A stretch of 64,000 nucleotides of DNA. It comes from Colletotrichum lupini. Lineage: Eukaryota > Ascomycota > Sordariomycetes > Glomerellales > Glomerellaceae. This document shows positions 1-11,743 of the stretch, one piece after another; positions within the stretch are counted from its first letter, which is position 1, and each line of letters starts with the position of its first letter. The notes under the pieces were generated by a model. It worked only from the letters and a program-made list of their open reading frames with translations, ran no database searches and was not told the DNA's origin. The stretch spans positions 1,116,001 to 1,180,000 of the forward strand of contig NC_064680.1 in assembly GCF_023278565.1 (NCBI RefSeq), read 5' to 3'. The position numbers and the translations under genes were made by a program.

Positions 1-3000
1 GTAGCATAGAACTGCTGCTGATCATCTGCTGGGGAAGCAGGAGTGAAGGGGACAACGTGGAGTCCTTCCACCTGAACAGCAGTGAACTCTCCATCTTGGT
101 CATGGATGTCGACATCGCCCTGGAATCCAGAGGTATCCGCAGACTCAGTGTCGTCGGCCATGGATGCGACGAATGGGACTTCAGCAGCGCCTGACCAGTG
201 ACGCCCACACAAGGAAGGGTTGATTCTGATCTTGTCAATGCGTGTCGGCAGATGCAGACTCCAAAGTCTGCCATCTTTAGGGTAGCTGAAGGTTAAGATT
301 ATGGAGTGGAAGGCTGCGTCCAAAACCGCGGGGTGGATGATGAGAACCTCGTCATCAGACTCAGGTGCTGTCAAGGCGAGAGAGCCAGACGCCCTGCCAA
401 GCTTTCTCTTCAAGTCAGACAGAGCTTTGAAGGGACCCGTGTACCCGTAGCCGACATCGTTGAGGGAAGAGTACGCGAGCTCTGTATCGACGTCCACCAT
501 GTAAGGCTCGATCCGAGCAGTCGCGGGCAGCGTGTCACGAGACGCCTCTCCAAGTGAGACGGAGATTTCGCAACTTGCGACGAGCTGGAAGTCCTTGTGT
601 GATCCTATACATGCCTCATACGTAAAGTGGGCTGTGATAGAAGCAGGGTCGTCGCGGATGATGTTGCTGATGACGGACCGAACCTCGATGCCAGACTCTT
701 GCTCATCGTTTCCGAACACCAAAGCCTGATGAATCACCAAGTCGTTGATTTCCATGAGCTGAACCGGAGTCTCTTCCGCAAGGAAGGGAATGGTCTCAAA
801 CGCCGTGGCAGCGTACGCAGCTGCGGGGAAGACCGTCTGGCCTTGGATTCTGTGGTGGTGAACCCAGGGGAGATCATGAGGGCGCAGGATCGCCTTCCAT
901 GTGACCTGGTGTGCTGAGCTCTGGGGTTGCAAGTCTCCGAGAAGCTGGTGAACGGGTTGACTCCTTGTGCGCAGGTTCTTTGATAAGTTGGACTCGTGCC
1001 AATACCCTTGAGAGTGATTCCATTGATATGTTGGCAAATCAGATATGAAGTGGTGCTGCTTCGGTCCGCTAAGTGCAGATTCGTAGCGATCAAAGTCGAT
1101 GATGAGGTTGTCAACGTGGGTCCACACATAACCGATTGCAGAGGAAACACTCTGGACTGCGTTGGTGTTGCGCTGGAGTAAGCCAGTATACGGGATTTCA
1201 ACTTTTTTCTCCTTGAGCGTGTCAAGAACGGGACCCTTGAGAGCAGGGTGAGGGCCGACTTCAATGGCAGCGTCAAAAGGACCAAGTTGCATTGCCTTTT
1301 CGACTGCCTGCATGAAGAGCACTGGCGAGAGGAGGTTGTCGACCCAGTATGAGGCATCAAAACTGTTTGACGCGTCGAGAGACCGGTCCGGGTTGACACT
1401 GGAGACCCAAGTGCACTTGGAGTCAGATTGCTTCATCTGGATGGCGAAAGGCTTCATGGACTCGAGATACGGCTGGGAGCAAGGGACCATGTGGTGTGAG
1501 TGGTAAGCCTTGTCCACTCGCAGGCGTCGAACGAACTTGCTCTCGTCCTCGAAAATGTCAATCATCTCCTCAATTGCATCTTCATCGCCAGAGATGGTGA
1601 TGCTGGAGGAAGAGTTGCATGCGGCAACCTTGACTCTGCCTAAGAAGTAGTCATCGTTGCAGATAGATTCGGCGTCCTCCAAAGTCGTTCCGACCGCTAA
1701 CATCGCACCTTGCACCCCCTCTGGACCTTCAGCCAAACGCGAATGAAGGCCACGGTAGTATGCGATGCGAATAGCGTCAATGGCAGATAGGGCTCCAGCA
1801 GCAAAGGCTGCCCCAATCTCTCCAGAGGAGTGACCAACTACCGCAGCGAAGTTGATACCGCTTTGACGAAGAAGCTCAACAAGGATGACTTGAACAGCAG
1901 TGCACAGAGGTTGTGCAACTGACGCACTTCCAATCTGGCTCGTCTTCGCTTCAGCAAGCAGTTGTTCTCTCAGAGTCCAAGCCGGGCGATCCGTCTCGGG
2001 CAACTGCACCAAGGCATCATCCATGGTGGCCAGCAAGTCGGCGGCGTACTGGGAGGTCTCAACAAGCTCAGCACCCATGCGAGCCCACTGCGCACCTTGA
2101 CCTGTGAACACACCCAACAAGCGAGCTTCCTTGGTGCTGGTTCCGGCAGCCTTGGAATTCAACTGGAAGTTACTGTTGCCAATAATGCCCTTCAGGTTGG
2201 TCTGGAGTACCTCAATAGTTGACGCTGGCAGCGCCAGTCGCAAGGGAAGACGAGAGCGGCGTGATCGTAATGTCCACGAAAGGTCTGAAGGGCTAGTTTT
2301 GGGATTTTGCCCCAAGTACTCGACATGGATGGCGAGACTAGACAGGAGCGATTGCTTTGACTGTGCGGAGAAGAGGAAAGGAGCGACGCTTTGGGTGTCG
2401 ATGTCTTCCAAGGAACTGGACGCCTCATATCCCTCGAGAATGATGTGCGCGTTTGTACCACCAAACCCGAAGCTGTTCACGCTGGCTCGCCGGCTTTGAC
2501 CCGGCGCAAGCTGTGGCCAAGGAGTGAGTTCCTGGGGAATCTTCAAGTTGCGGTAGAAAGGCAAAACGTTTGGATTGAGGTTTTCCAGCAGCATGTTCGG
2601 TGGTACATAGCCGTGCTTCATGGCTTGCACGACTTTGAGAATACCGGCTATACCGGCTGTGCTCTCCGTGTGGCCGATGATGGTCTTAATGGAACCGACG
2701 AGCAGACGATCCGCGGCAGGATCTCTGTTGCCGAAGAACGCGGTGTGCACGGCCTCGGCCTCGACTGGGTCACCTGCCGGCGTGCCCGTGCCGTGAGCTT
2801 CGAAATATTGGCACCGATCGGTGTCGGACTCCGGGTTGAGTCCTGCCTTGGCATAGGTCGCACGGATAAGCGACGCCTGCGCTGCTGCACTGGGCATCGT
2901 AATGCCGCGACTGCGACCATCTTGGTTCACGCCGGTCTCGCGAATAATGGCTTCGATATGATCTCCGTCAGCCAGCGCGGCACTTAGCGTCTTGAGAACA

Positions 3001-3810
3001 ACAGCGGCCACGCCGTCACCGCGGGCGTAGCCGTTAGCACCTTGGTCCCACATGCGAGAGCGACCATCGGGAGAAAGCATTTTCAGCTTGCTCTCGTGGA
3101 TATAAGGCTCTGGACCGAGAAGAAGATTACTTCCGGCGGCTAATGCGACACGGACCTCTCCGGATCGCAGAGCCTGGACGGCTTGGTGCACCGCGACCAG
3201 ACTGGAGGAGCAGGCAGTGTCCACAGTGAGCGAGGGCCCATGCCAGTCGAAGAAGTACGATATCCTGTTAGAAACGATACTTCGAGCGGTACCTGGGGCT
3301 GTTAGTAAAGCCTTCATTGTGTTAAAGGGTGCAACTCTCACCTATTGCAAGGTACGTTGGGACGTGCTGCAAGTCTCGAAATTGCAGAGATTCGTAGTCG
3401 ACATACATAACACCGACATAAACACCAGTGTTGGAGCCTTTGAGGCCTTCGATAGTCAAGCCAGCGCCTTCCAAGCCCTCGTAAACTGTCTCCAGAAGGA
3501 GGCGCTGCTGAGGGTCCATAGCTATTGCTTCCGGCGCTGTAATATTAAAAAATTGGGCGTCGAACTTGGCGACATCTTCTTGAAGGAGGTAGGAGTGCTT
3601 GACGTTGGCGTGACCGGGAAACTGAGAATCCTTGTGGTGAAATCCGCGAACGTCAAATCGACTGGGCGGAATCTCACAGAGTACATCGCGCGGTTCTCGG
3701 AGCAGATCCCATAACTTGGAGGGCGAGCTGGCACCTCCTGGAAACCTGCAGCCGCTTCCGACAATCGCAATGGGCTCGTTCCCTTGGGAAGCCATGTTTG
3801 GGGAGGCCAT
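1..3810 (-). CDS. Highly reducing type I polyketide synthase, N-terminal part (KS-AT-DH), LovB/PKS-NRPS type, cut by window edge
   Basis: Multidomain synthase that builds a reduced polyketide chain from malonyl-CoA in the cytosol. Two exons are visible: 3810-3342 and 3292 to the left edge, with a 49-bp intron. The minus frame is then open with no stop, giving 1253 residues. The KS has the DTACSSS nucleophile (Cys184), EAHGTGT (His323) and GHTESTAG (His364). The AT has GHSSGE (Ser645). The DH has the [10 protein letters not shown] motif (His970) and its partner Asp1148 in LDAAFHS. The wording around the KS cysteine ([16 protein letters not shown]) and GVNQDG..GITMPS resembles the lovastatin nonaketide synthase and PKS-NRPS hybrid clade, whose own ER is dead and which need a trans enoyl reductase; one lies at 14776. 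Methyltransferase, KR, ACP and any NRPS half lie outside the window. PKS identity is near certain; a hybrid PKS-NRPS is an inference. It is divergent from the P450 at 4736. Confidence 0.95.
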
Positions 3811-4735
3811 ACTAAGCGACTGGACGTGTTCAGAATAATCTGATCGGGACGGTTAAGGAAACCTTCTAGAGAAGCCCCTTGATAATGATGGTAGACGGTT
3901 GTTGGTATTGTACAATGTGGCAAGCTTAAGAGGCGCTGTGTAATCCCCGCGTGATGCGTTCAAAGAACAAGAATAAGAGGCGCGATCTAAGCTGTCGTTT
4001 CCAAAGGTACTATTTGATCAACAATTGGACTCAGACTACAATAACTATGCCTCTCAAGCTTCAACTCTCCAACTCGGGAACATATCACTTACCCGATTTC
4101 GATCCAGACCTTGAGGCAAATATTGAACAGGCAGTCGTCGGATTCGATCCCTGTCACCTGTCATCGTAGAGCCCAGGCCCTGGATGCAAACTGGTCCCTG
4201 CAGCTCTGCCTTAGTGGGCTCCGAATCTGCGGTCAGGACCAGCTTACACCCCCACGTCGGGAGCAAGTGGGTTCGGCAGGATCAGCCCGGCAGGAGCACA
4301 TCTTATGCCTCCGAAGGTGTGAGAAAGCCCTCCGAACGGCCTGATTAGGATCTTACGAGTACAACGTGGGGGCAAACCGATTGGCCAGAACCATTCTCCA
4401 GAAGGAATCCTTCAGACAGAGACCCGTAGACTTCGCTTTTGGGTAGTGAGAAGGCTGGGTTCTGTGCGCAAGAAGCCGATTACCGAGTCGGTGACTTTGC
4501 CTGCGGATGTGGCGGCTGAGGCAGGTTCATCGCCTCGTCTTTCACTTTGCTTGCACGCTTTAGGCTTCTAGGTCTATGGAATGCGCGGATGTCCGGTCTA
4601 GGGCTTTATGCCTTACTAATCCGTGATGGACACATGAAGTCTTACATGTAGTCGCCGCATTCTGTCAAACTTGGAATTGATCGGGCCGGGCTGTAAATCC
4701 GTTTTGGCGCATCAATCCATCCTGTTGCCGCCACC
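3811..4735. promoter_or_regulatory. Divergent promoter region between PKS and first P450
   Basis: This 925-bp gene-free stretch separates two cluster genes transcribed away from each other, so it should carry control elements for both. I see two CCTCCGAA words (4308-4315 and 4329-4336), whose reverse complement TTCGGAGG recurs in other cluster promoters. There is also a perfect CCGA-G-TCGG inverted repeat at 4483-4491, the kind of paired triplet a Zn2Cys6 dimer could bind. Assigning these to the regulator at 7058-8287 is inference. No convincing coding region was found. Confidence 0.55.
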
Positions 4736-6665
4736 ATGCTGGATCTTGAGTTTGCTGGTACGGGTTGGGCAACTCGCGATAACGCCACGATTGCCTTCGG
4801 CTGTGTTAGTGATCCTTTGCACCTCGATAACCACTCCACATACTATAGAGTGTCTAACCATCTTCTAGATCATAGCCTATAGTGTGATTCGAACCATCTA
4901 TTTGGTTTGGTTTCATCCTTTAGCAAAATATCCTGGACCCAGAATTGCTTCAGTTTCCAACGTCTGGTACGGATACCAATGGTAGGTTGACAAACTTCGA
5001 CAAAGGGAGTGCATCCCAGAAAATAGCCAAGACTAATTTATTATCTTCAGGCTGTCCGGTCGCTATCCTTGGGCAATGCAACGAGCCTTCAAAAATTATG
5101 GTGAGCTGTAATCACTTTCTGGTGGGAAATTGACTTTCTCACATGAATAGGCGATGTTGTTAGAATTGCACCCAACGAGCTGGTCTTCATAACTCCCAAA
5201 GCCTACACAGGTATGTTCTCTGCGACCTGTCCTGATGCTGAAATTTCTAACGCAAAGTTGGCAAGACATCTACACCAGCAGCATCAATGGACGGCCTGGC
5301 TTTGTCAAGTCTGACATGCTCGATACCGGGGACAAGTACGAGGGCTTAGCTTCGGAAAGAGATATCGACAAGCACCGGGCTGCCCGCAAGCAATTGGCTC
5401 CTGCATTTAGTCCCCGGTCTTTAAAGCAGTATGAATCCATCATTCATGCCGACGTGGACGAGTTTGTCGAAGTGCTCAAGAACTCACCTGCGACTGGAGC
5501 GGGGGTCGACATTGCTCCATGGTTTGAGAGAGCCACTTGTGATCTTGGTGGCTCGATCACACTCGGCCACAATTTCAAAAACATCCAGTCTGGTCAGTGA
5601 TACCCGGGCCTCGGTGCTTACGAAGTCTTGCAACTAGATTGCGCTGGAATCTCGGCTGACATGATCGCCGAATAGGCCAAAACCACCCTATCTTGGAGTC
5701 ACTGTTGCGCATTGGTCACTGGGCCACATTCCGCAACGTCATGCGCCGCTTTCCCCTGCTCTACCCACTATCCTATGTCTTTCTGCCGCCGAAAGTGGCG
5801 TTCAGCTACTTCAGAGCTCACTCGACGAGTAAAAAGCTCATCAGAACTCGTGTCGAGGAGCGTCACGACCGCAAGGACTTGGATTACATGACCCAATTTC
5901 TGAAGAACGAGGAGGCGCTCCCGCCAGATGGTTTCCTCGTGTCTCAAGCCGGCCATCTCATTCTTGATCATTACGAATCTTCGAGTGTCTTGACGGCGGG
6001 TATGTGTTTCTTGACAACGAACGATGAGGTCATGAAAAAGCTACAGAGCGAGTTGAGAACGACTTTCAAGTCGTATGAAGATATTACGGAGGATAAGCTT
6101 CAAGATCTGCCCTGGCTCAATGCTACTATTGAGGAAGTCATTCGACTTCACACCAATGTTCCTTACGGACTTCCGAGAATCAGCCCTGGTCACATTGTTG
6201 ATGGGAACTACGTGGCAAAAGGCGTAAGTAATCCAGCCTACTCTCCAGGCACTGCTCATTAGCACCCTCTCAGTTCCTTTGTCGAGAAATCAAAACTAAC
6301 CTCAGACTCAGGTCGTTGTTTCGTCCTGCGCATATGCTACGACTCACTCGGAGAAGTACTTCAGCAAGCCGTACGAGTTCAAGCCTCAGCGATGGCTTCC
6401 TAAAGATCATGCAGAGTATGACCACGCTTTTGATGGTGATGACCGAGCTGCCTTTAGGCCTTTTAGTGCCGGATCTCGCAATTGCCTTGGCCAAGCCATG
6501 GCCTACCTGGTGCTTCGTATCATGTTCGCAAAGCTTTGCTGGAAGTTCCAGTGGGAGCTCTTGAACAAGAATGAGATGGACTGGGATCGGGATCTTCGAC
6601 TCTACATTGTATGGCAAAAGCCAAAGGTGCACGTTCGCATTACTCCTTTCGAGCGAAAGGTATGA
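4736..6665 (+). CDS. Cytochrome P450 monooxygenase (first of three in the cluster)
   Basis: Heme monooxygenase, probably ER-anchored, expected to oxidise the cluster product. Seven exons fit phase and splice sites: 4736-4804, 4869-4981, 5051-5100, 5151-5210, 5266-5592, 5676-6223 and 6312-6665, giving 506 residues, normal for the class. The start sits in a GCCGCCACCATG context and the first intron has a CTAAC branch site just before its acceptor. The N-terminus has a hydrophobic anchor followed by WFHPLAKYPGPRIA, the usual hinge. Later come an ExxR element (EEVIRLH), the PERF-like KPQRWLP and the heme loop FRPFSAGSRNCLG with ligand Cys447. The I-helix reads ILDHYESSSVL and lacks the usual AGxxT acid-alcohol pair in plain form. 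The layout resembles fungal secondary-metabolism P450s of the trichothecene C-15 hydroxylase type (CYP65-like); substrate unknown. Confidence 0.9.
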
Positions 6666-7057
6666 TCAGAGACATTGATAAGTCGTCCACACGGCTCTGT
6701 CCATGTACTAAGGTAATCAAAGTACCAGTCAAGCTTGGCCCAAATGCAACAACTCCATGTATGTAGATCAGGTACTTATGTGAAATAAGTTGTCTCAATT
6801 TCTCTTCAAAGATACCGAAATGGACACCGATGACGACGACGAAGGCGGTGATCTTGCGATAATGGCTACAGCTCCTTGTGATATCCGGGTCTCTCCCTCT
6901 TTCTAGTGAAACTCGTTTGGGATACAGACCAGCGGCTTGACTCATTGTGACAGCGCGGTGGCTTCAATCAGAAGATCTGCGCTCTTAACAATAAAACTTG
7001 AGGCGACTATGATTTCTAAGTTCTCCTATTCTAATTCCATGCCACCGCTCACATCGT
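6666..7057. other. Convergent 3' intergenic stretch, nothing recognised
   Basis: About 390 bp between the ends of the first P450 and the Zn2Cys6 regulator gene. It should hold both 3' UTRs. An AATAAA occurs at 6990-6995. No gene, repeat or RNA is apparent. Confidence 0.5.
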
Positions 7058-8287
7058 CTATGTGTTAGAGCCTCTGATCCGTTTGCTAGCCTGTCTAATA
7101 GTTTGGAAAGTCTCCCGCGTTTGTCTCATCACACCTCGAACAATTTCAGAAGACTCTAAGCGACTAAGAATCCCAGCCTCGCCCTCGTTCGTGCCATCTC
7201 GTTGGTCCCAAATTCGAAACTCCGCAGGTAGACCCATCAGTCGCTCCACCGTATGCATCTGATACTCAAAGACTTGAGTCATCATCATGAGCTGTATGCT
7301 TGTGGGCTGCGCTAATAGCTGAGCCGCGCTCGCGGCCGATGTCCCTGATCCAGACCCTTCGCGCAAACACCTGCTCATGCGGTTGAATACAATCTCAAAC
7401 AGCTCACCGAGCTGGACATATGTTGATAGAAGCATCAATGTCAAAGATAGTGCCGGTGGTGGCACAGGGGTCACGGACTCTAGGACAGTTGCGAACCGCA
7501 TGGTTACATTGAGAACGCGATTCCAAATGCTGAGGTCCCAGCCTCCTGGTGATTCTGTATCTTTCCCATGCTGAAATGCGTCTTTTGTGAGATGCGGGTT
7601 CCAAGACTCCCATGGCTGATCCTTGAGTTCCGCTAATTGAAGAGAAAGGCTGCCAAGGAGGCCTACAACATGGGCCCCCGTGTCACCAGCGTTCGAGGTG
7701 CTAGGTGTGGCGATCCCGCTTTGACCAGAGAGCTTGTCTTCAACATCCGTCATTGGCTCGTGGAGATCCCTGTTCAAGTGTTCGGCCATGTCGTTTAGAT
7801 CTCCGAAGTCGAGATCGGGGACGCTTAAGTCGGAGAAGACGTGTGAGTGTGCTCTTGACGAGGGTATGGTGGGCTCGTCGGATGTTGACATCGCAGTCGG
7901 GAAATTTGATGCATCTAACCACATGGTCGAGGTAGTATCAACGTGATCTAGCACCCTATTGCTGGTGAAGAACTGCGAGGGGCCTGGATCTGGCGGTTGG
8001 CTCTGTGTTGTCGTCGCAGGATCCGTACCCATTGTGACACGCACACCGCGATGCGTTGAGGAGCGACCATTCCGGGCGCCGTACGGCGATCGACTATCCT
8101 CGACCTGGCCACGGTGGTTCGCATGTATTGGAGGCCGTCCCAATGGCCGACCGATGCTCGTGACACACATCGCACCTAGACGGAGACAGCGCTCGCAGGT
8201 GCCACCATCCGGTTGGCTTCGGGGACATTTGAGCTTCTGCTCCCGGCATCGGTCGCAAGCGTATCTCTTTGCTGTCTGGTTGTTCAT
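7058..8287 (-). CDS. Zn2Cys6 transcription factor, AflR-like pathway regulator
   Basis: Nuclear DNA-binding protein, probably the cluster-specific activator. A single uninterrupted frame encodes 409 residues. The N-terminus holds a binuclear zinc cluster with cysteines at 11, 14, 21, 31, 34 and 41 (C-x2-C-x6-C-x9-C-x2-C-x6-C), followed by the basic linker GRPLGRPP. The middle is Ser/Thr/Pro/Asp-rich and looks disordered. The C-terminal third (about residues 210-400), with segments such as LLGSLSLQLAEL and MMMTQVFEYQMHTVERLMG, resembles the AflR-type regulatory domain rather than the broader fungal-specific TF domain; that match is by eye. It sits between two P450 genes of the cluster. TTCGGTG and TTCGGAGC words lie just upstream of its start (8362-8388), which would allow autoregulation. 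Confidence 0.9.
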   Translation of the reverse strand: MNNQTAKRYACDRCREQKLKCPRSQPDGGTCERCLRLGAMCVTSIGRPLGRPPIHANHRGQVEDSRSPYGARNGRSSTHRGVRVTMGTDPATTTQSQPPDPGPSQFFTSNRVLDHVDTTSTMWLDASNFPTAMSTSDEPTIPSSRAHSHVFSDLSVPDLDFGDLNDMAEHLNRDLHEPMTDVEDKLSGQSGIATPSTSNAGDTGAHVVGLLGSLSLQLAELKDQPWESWNPHLTKDAFQHGKDTESPGGWDLSIWNRVLNVTMRFATVLESVTPVPPPALSLTLMLLSTYVQLGELFEIVFNRMSRCLREGSGSGTSAASAAQLLAQPTSIQLMMMTQVFEYQMHTVERLMGLPAEFRIWDQRDGTNEGEAGILSRLESSEIVRGVMRQTRETFQTIRQASKRIRGSNT

Positions 8288-9636
8288 AATACCGAGAGGC
8301 TGTCCCGATTAATCGTCCGTGCGATATGATCAGGGGGTTGTCGCTCCGCGTGTAAGTCTCTTTCGGTGTATTTGAAGTCATTCGGAGCGGGATTCAAGAC
8401 CTTCGGAAGCTGAAGGAATATTTGAGTTATGTTTTTGAACAACTATCAGACGAACAAATGTGACATTCTAGTGCGCAGGCACTGAATCCTACGCTTTCCC
8501 AATCCGACTAAACGTACGTTCTTCGTTTTTCAGCCCACTTTCACGCTCTCTCGGTAGACTACTTGGGCGTCTAGGGCCCTCGCTCATGCAAGTCGAAACT
8601 CTGAAATTGTCTCAAATTTGACAGCTTAGGAAACTGGCCAAGACATATCGCTAGCGAGAAGCAATTGGGGCATCCTACAGGTTCCTTATCCACACGAAAC
8701 CTGGTTGTAGGAATGTGTTATTCGTGGGGTTCCATCGACAACTGACTAGTGGTGCTAGGTTTCCCGCCACTCGCGTAGCATGTCCAATTATACCAAGACA
8801 ATTACGGCTTATTATCCGTAGAAACCCCCTCTCCTTCCGATCTGACCGACCAGAGCTCCAGGCAACTGCTTTGAATATGCAGTGAGGGTAGTCCTTGGCA
8901 ACGGGTCGCATCTGAGGTGGGTTCTCTCGAGACTCGGTTGCTTAGTCTTGGCGCTAATACCATCCAGCCGGCGAAAGAGTTCATTGCGGGAGTTCCCCCC
9001 CACCGGAGCAGTCTCTTGCCTGGTAAGGTCCAGCAGCCGGGGCCCATAGCCAGATCTATCCATTCCTTGTCTTTTTCGTATGGCAAAGTGAAAAAATGGT
9101 CAGCGTCTCGGACAGACCCGTTGAGGATTGGTATGCGGGGAGTGGTACGGGCCGCGTATACCGGTTATGATGCCGTGCATCCACAGAGCCACAACCAGAC
9201 TACCTCACTCGTGCATCATAGATTCGTAGTAAGCCCTCAGCCCCAAAAGGTAACTCATTTGATGCAGTCAGCAAAACCCCGGACACAGTCAGCGAAGTCT
9301 TGACCTGAAACGGACATACGGATAAGCCCTCGTTCGGCCACTTTACAAAAAGGCACCGAGAAGGCGTGTTTGGATCAGACGATGTCCCACCCGTGGAGGA
9401 TTCTGAGCCCCGATGAACGTAGGGCTTGGCATCCTTCGATCCACACTTGGAATACGACACGTTCTTCAATTCAATCTGGAAACCAAAGAACCTTCAAAAT
9501 GCTACGTATGCATCCACATATCCATGCACGCGTCACGGTTAGATCCGACTACTGTCGGGCCTAAAGACTCTCCAGCGGCACAAAGCCACGAGCGTCCTAT
9601 GCATGGGGAATAGTCATTGCCCTTGATACTTGGAAA
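8288..9636. other. Promoter region of regulator and second P450
   Basis: About 1.35 kb without a supportable gene between the divergent regulator (minus) and second P450 (plus). TTCGGAGC at 8381-8388 and TTCGGTG near 8362 lie on the regulator side. A GTTCGGCC lies near 9330 on the P450 side. Several open frames of 60-130 codons occur here on both strands but show no domain, bias or splice logic. Confidence 0.45.
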
Positions 9637-11273
9637 ATGCTTCGCGAAATCTTGTACGCCTTCACTGGCTTAGCCCTGTTGGCTTATGCCGCAGATTTCT
9701 ATTACAACGCTGGAGATGATCCAAATGAGCCGGTCCGGATACGTGCGAGATTTCCCCTTATCGGACATGTCCTGGGATTGATGAATCAAGGGCCAACCTA
9801 TTACAGAAAGACAAGGTGCGTTGACTCACTTGGAGTTGCGATGAAGTATCAAGGGCACCTGATAATCGAATATCCGACAGCAATTCAACCGAAGCCGAGA
9901 TCTATACCCTGGGATGTTTCAACTTCAAGGTATACATCAGTGCGTCCAGCCGGCTTCTACCATTCATCCAGAAGCAATCAAGAGCTCTGTCTTTCCGACC
10001 TTTCCTCCAGCTCGTTGCGCGAAAGTATGGTGATGCTTCTCCTGCGACTTACGAGATTTTCGGAGGCAGTCTGCCCGATGACCTAAGCCAGTCGGTGAAA
10101 ATGAGCTTGGCTCCAGGCCGCCATCTTGATGAACTGAGCCTTCGAATGGGCAAGAGAGTCTTAATAGACATCGATGAATTGCTTTCAGCTAAGGCAGCAG
10201 TACCGTTGTTGTCTTGGGCTAGACATGCTGTTGTGCAAGCAACAAGTTGTGCCGTCTATGGAGAGAAGCACCCTTTTCTCGACCAGGACATAGAGAACTC
10301 TTATTGGTACTTCCCACCCTCTCTGATAGTCTCAAATACAATATCGATGCTAACTATATGTTTAAGGAAATGGATGACATATCTTACTGCACACTTGGTT
10401 GGCTGGCTCGATGTGACGAAGAAAGGTTATGCGGCAAGAGAAAAGGTGTTTCAGTCATACATCAGGTACTGCAAAACGCTCCCCCAGGAGAGCTCTCATC
10501 TTATGAAAGAGCATCAACGCGTTCTGGGAGAGGCCGGGGTATCTAGTACGGACAAGGCTAAGCAAGCCGCCATCTTCACCATTGCCTCCTTCAGTAACTC
10601 AGCGCCGACTTTGTATTGGACCTTGTGGGAACTCTTCTCACGACAAGAAATTCTCGAAGAGGTCAGAGCAGAGCTTACAGAACACGCAGTTGTCGAGTCG
10701 GAAGACAGAGACTTCGTGCTTGACGCCGCCGCCCTCAAGTCTCAGTGCCCCCTCCTCCTCTCGGTGTTTCAAGAAACTCAGAGAACTCGCCACGTCAATC
10801 CCAGTTTTCGCAAAGTCTTGACAGACACGCTTTTGGACGACAAATACCTCTTGAAGGAGGGTAATTACCTCCAAGTACCCGGAAATGTCATCCACAACGA
10901 AACTGGCATTTGGGGCCCGACAGCTTTGCAATTCGACCCATATCGCTTCATACCCAAGAAGGGAGGCGAGCGAGATGTTTCGACTGCCAGCGGCTTTGTC
11001 CCATGGGGTGCTGCGCCGTACCTATGTCCGGCGAGACAATTTGCCGCAACCGAGATTCTCATCATAGCTGCGCTGCTTGCCATGAGGGCCGATTTATCAC
11101 CTATGAATGGATCTTGGGACAAGAATCCAGCTGTCAATTATGCGGATCTTGCTACCCTTTCGCCGCCTATAAAGGATGTCGGCATGCGTGTACGAGTTCG
11201 AGAAGGGTGGGCTGGCAAATGGACAGTGCAGATGGGCGAGAGTCGAAGCCGCGTGCCTCTCGCCTCCGGGTAG
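9637..11273 (+). CDS. Cytochrome P450 monooxygenase (second; CYP7/8-like sequence style)
   Basis: Heme monooxygenase predicted to modify the cluster metabolite. Exon 1 is 9637-9815 and exon 2 is 9881-11273, with a 65-bp intron; the split codon gives AGC. The protein is 523 residues. The N-terminus has a short hydrophobic anchor (LYAFTGLALLAYA) and then RFPLIGHVLG. The text NSTEAEIYTLG and the heme loop FVPWGAAPYLCPARQFA, with Cys followed by Pro, are typical of the fungal CYP7/CYP8-related group. The ExxR element is FQETQRTR. Residues encoded by 10307-10366 could instead be a 60-bp in-phase intron (GT..AG, GCTAAC branch site); removing them shortens the protein by 20 residues and brings it closer to the family spacing. 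Its 3' end converges on the third P450. Confidence 0.88.
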
Positions 11274-11743
11274 TCGTAATACTCCTTTCGAAGGCTTAGA
11301 TAGTTCCCAGCGTCAATGTAAAAAGTACTTCGACCCTGTTGCATAACATGAATTGAAACTTTCGAGTACGTGAAACTCAAAACTACAAGCAATTTCTTTC
11401 CTTGGCCAAACATTCCGTCAGTCATCAATAGAGTTTCGGCATCTTTTAGCAATATATCATTTGAAAGAACGCAAAGAGTTCTAGTTGTGGATCATTCGTT
11501 ACAATTGTCTTTCGGATCTTTTAATCAGATGGCAGATTTCTGTCGAATCAACAAGGTCCGCTTTTTTGAACTCATGGTCATTTATTTCGTGATTTGTAGT
11601 AAAATGGCTATTCCTCAGCCGGCAGGTCAACTACCATCGCGTATTGCTGTGAAAGCCTCACAATGTATGAGTAAACAAGACTCAGTTGAAACCAAATCCC
11701 ACGGACGCATAACACGCGGTGGTCTACATCTAGCTACAAAACT
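11274..11743. other. Convergent 3' intergenic stretch, nothing recognised
   Basis: About 470 AT-leaning bases between the ends of two convergent P450 genes. No gene, repeat or RNA structure was recognised. Confidence 0.5.

Noticed and set aside
734..1399. A 221-codon minus-strand frame inside the PKS
   Set aside because: The PKS frame over the same bases encodes the AT-DH region without a stop; this frame has no domain.
8917..9303. A 128-codon plus-strand frame before the second P450
   Set aside because: No domain, no splice partners and ordinary non-coding composition; it overlaps minus-strand frames of similar length.
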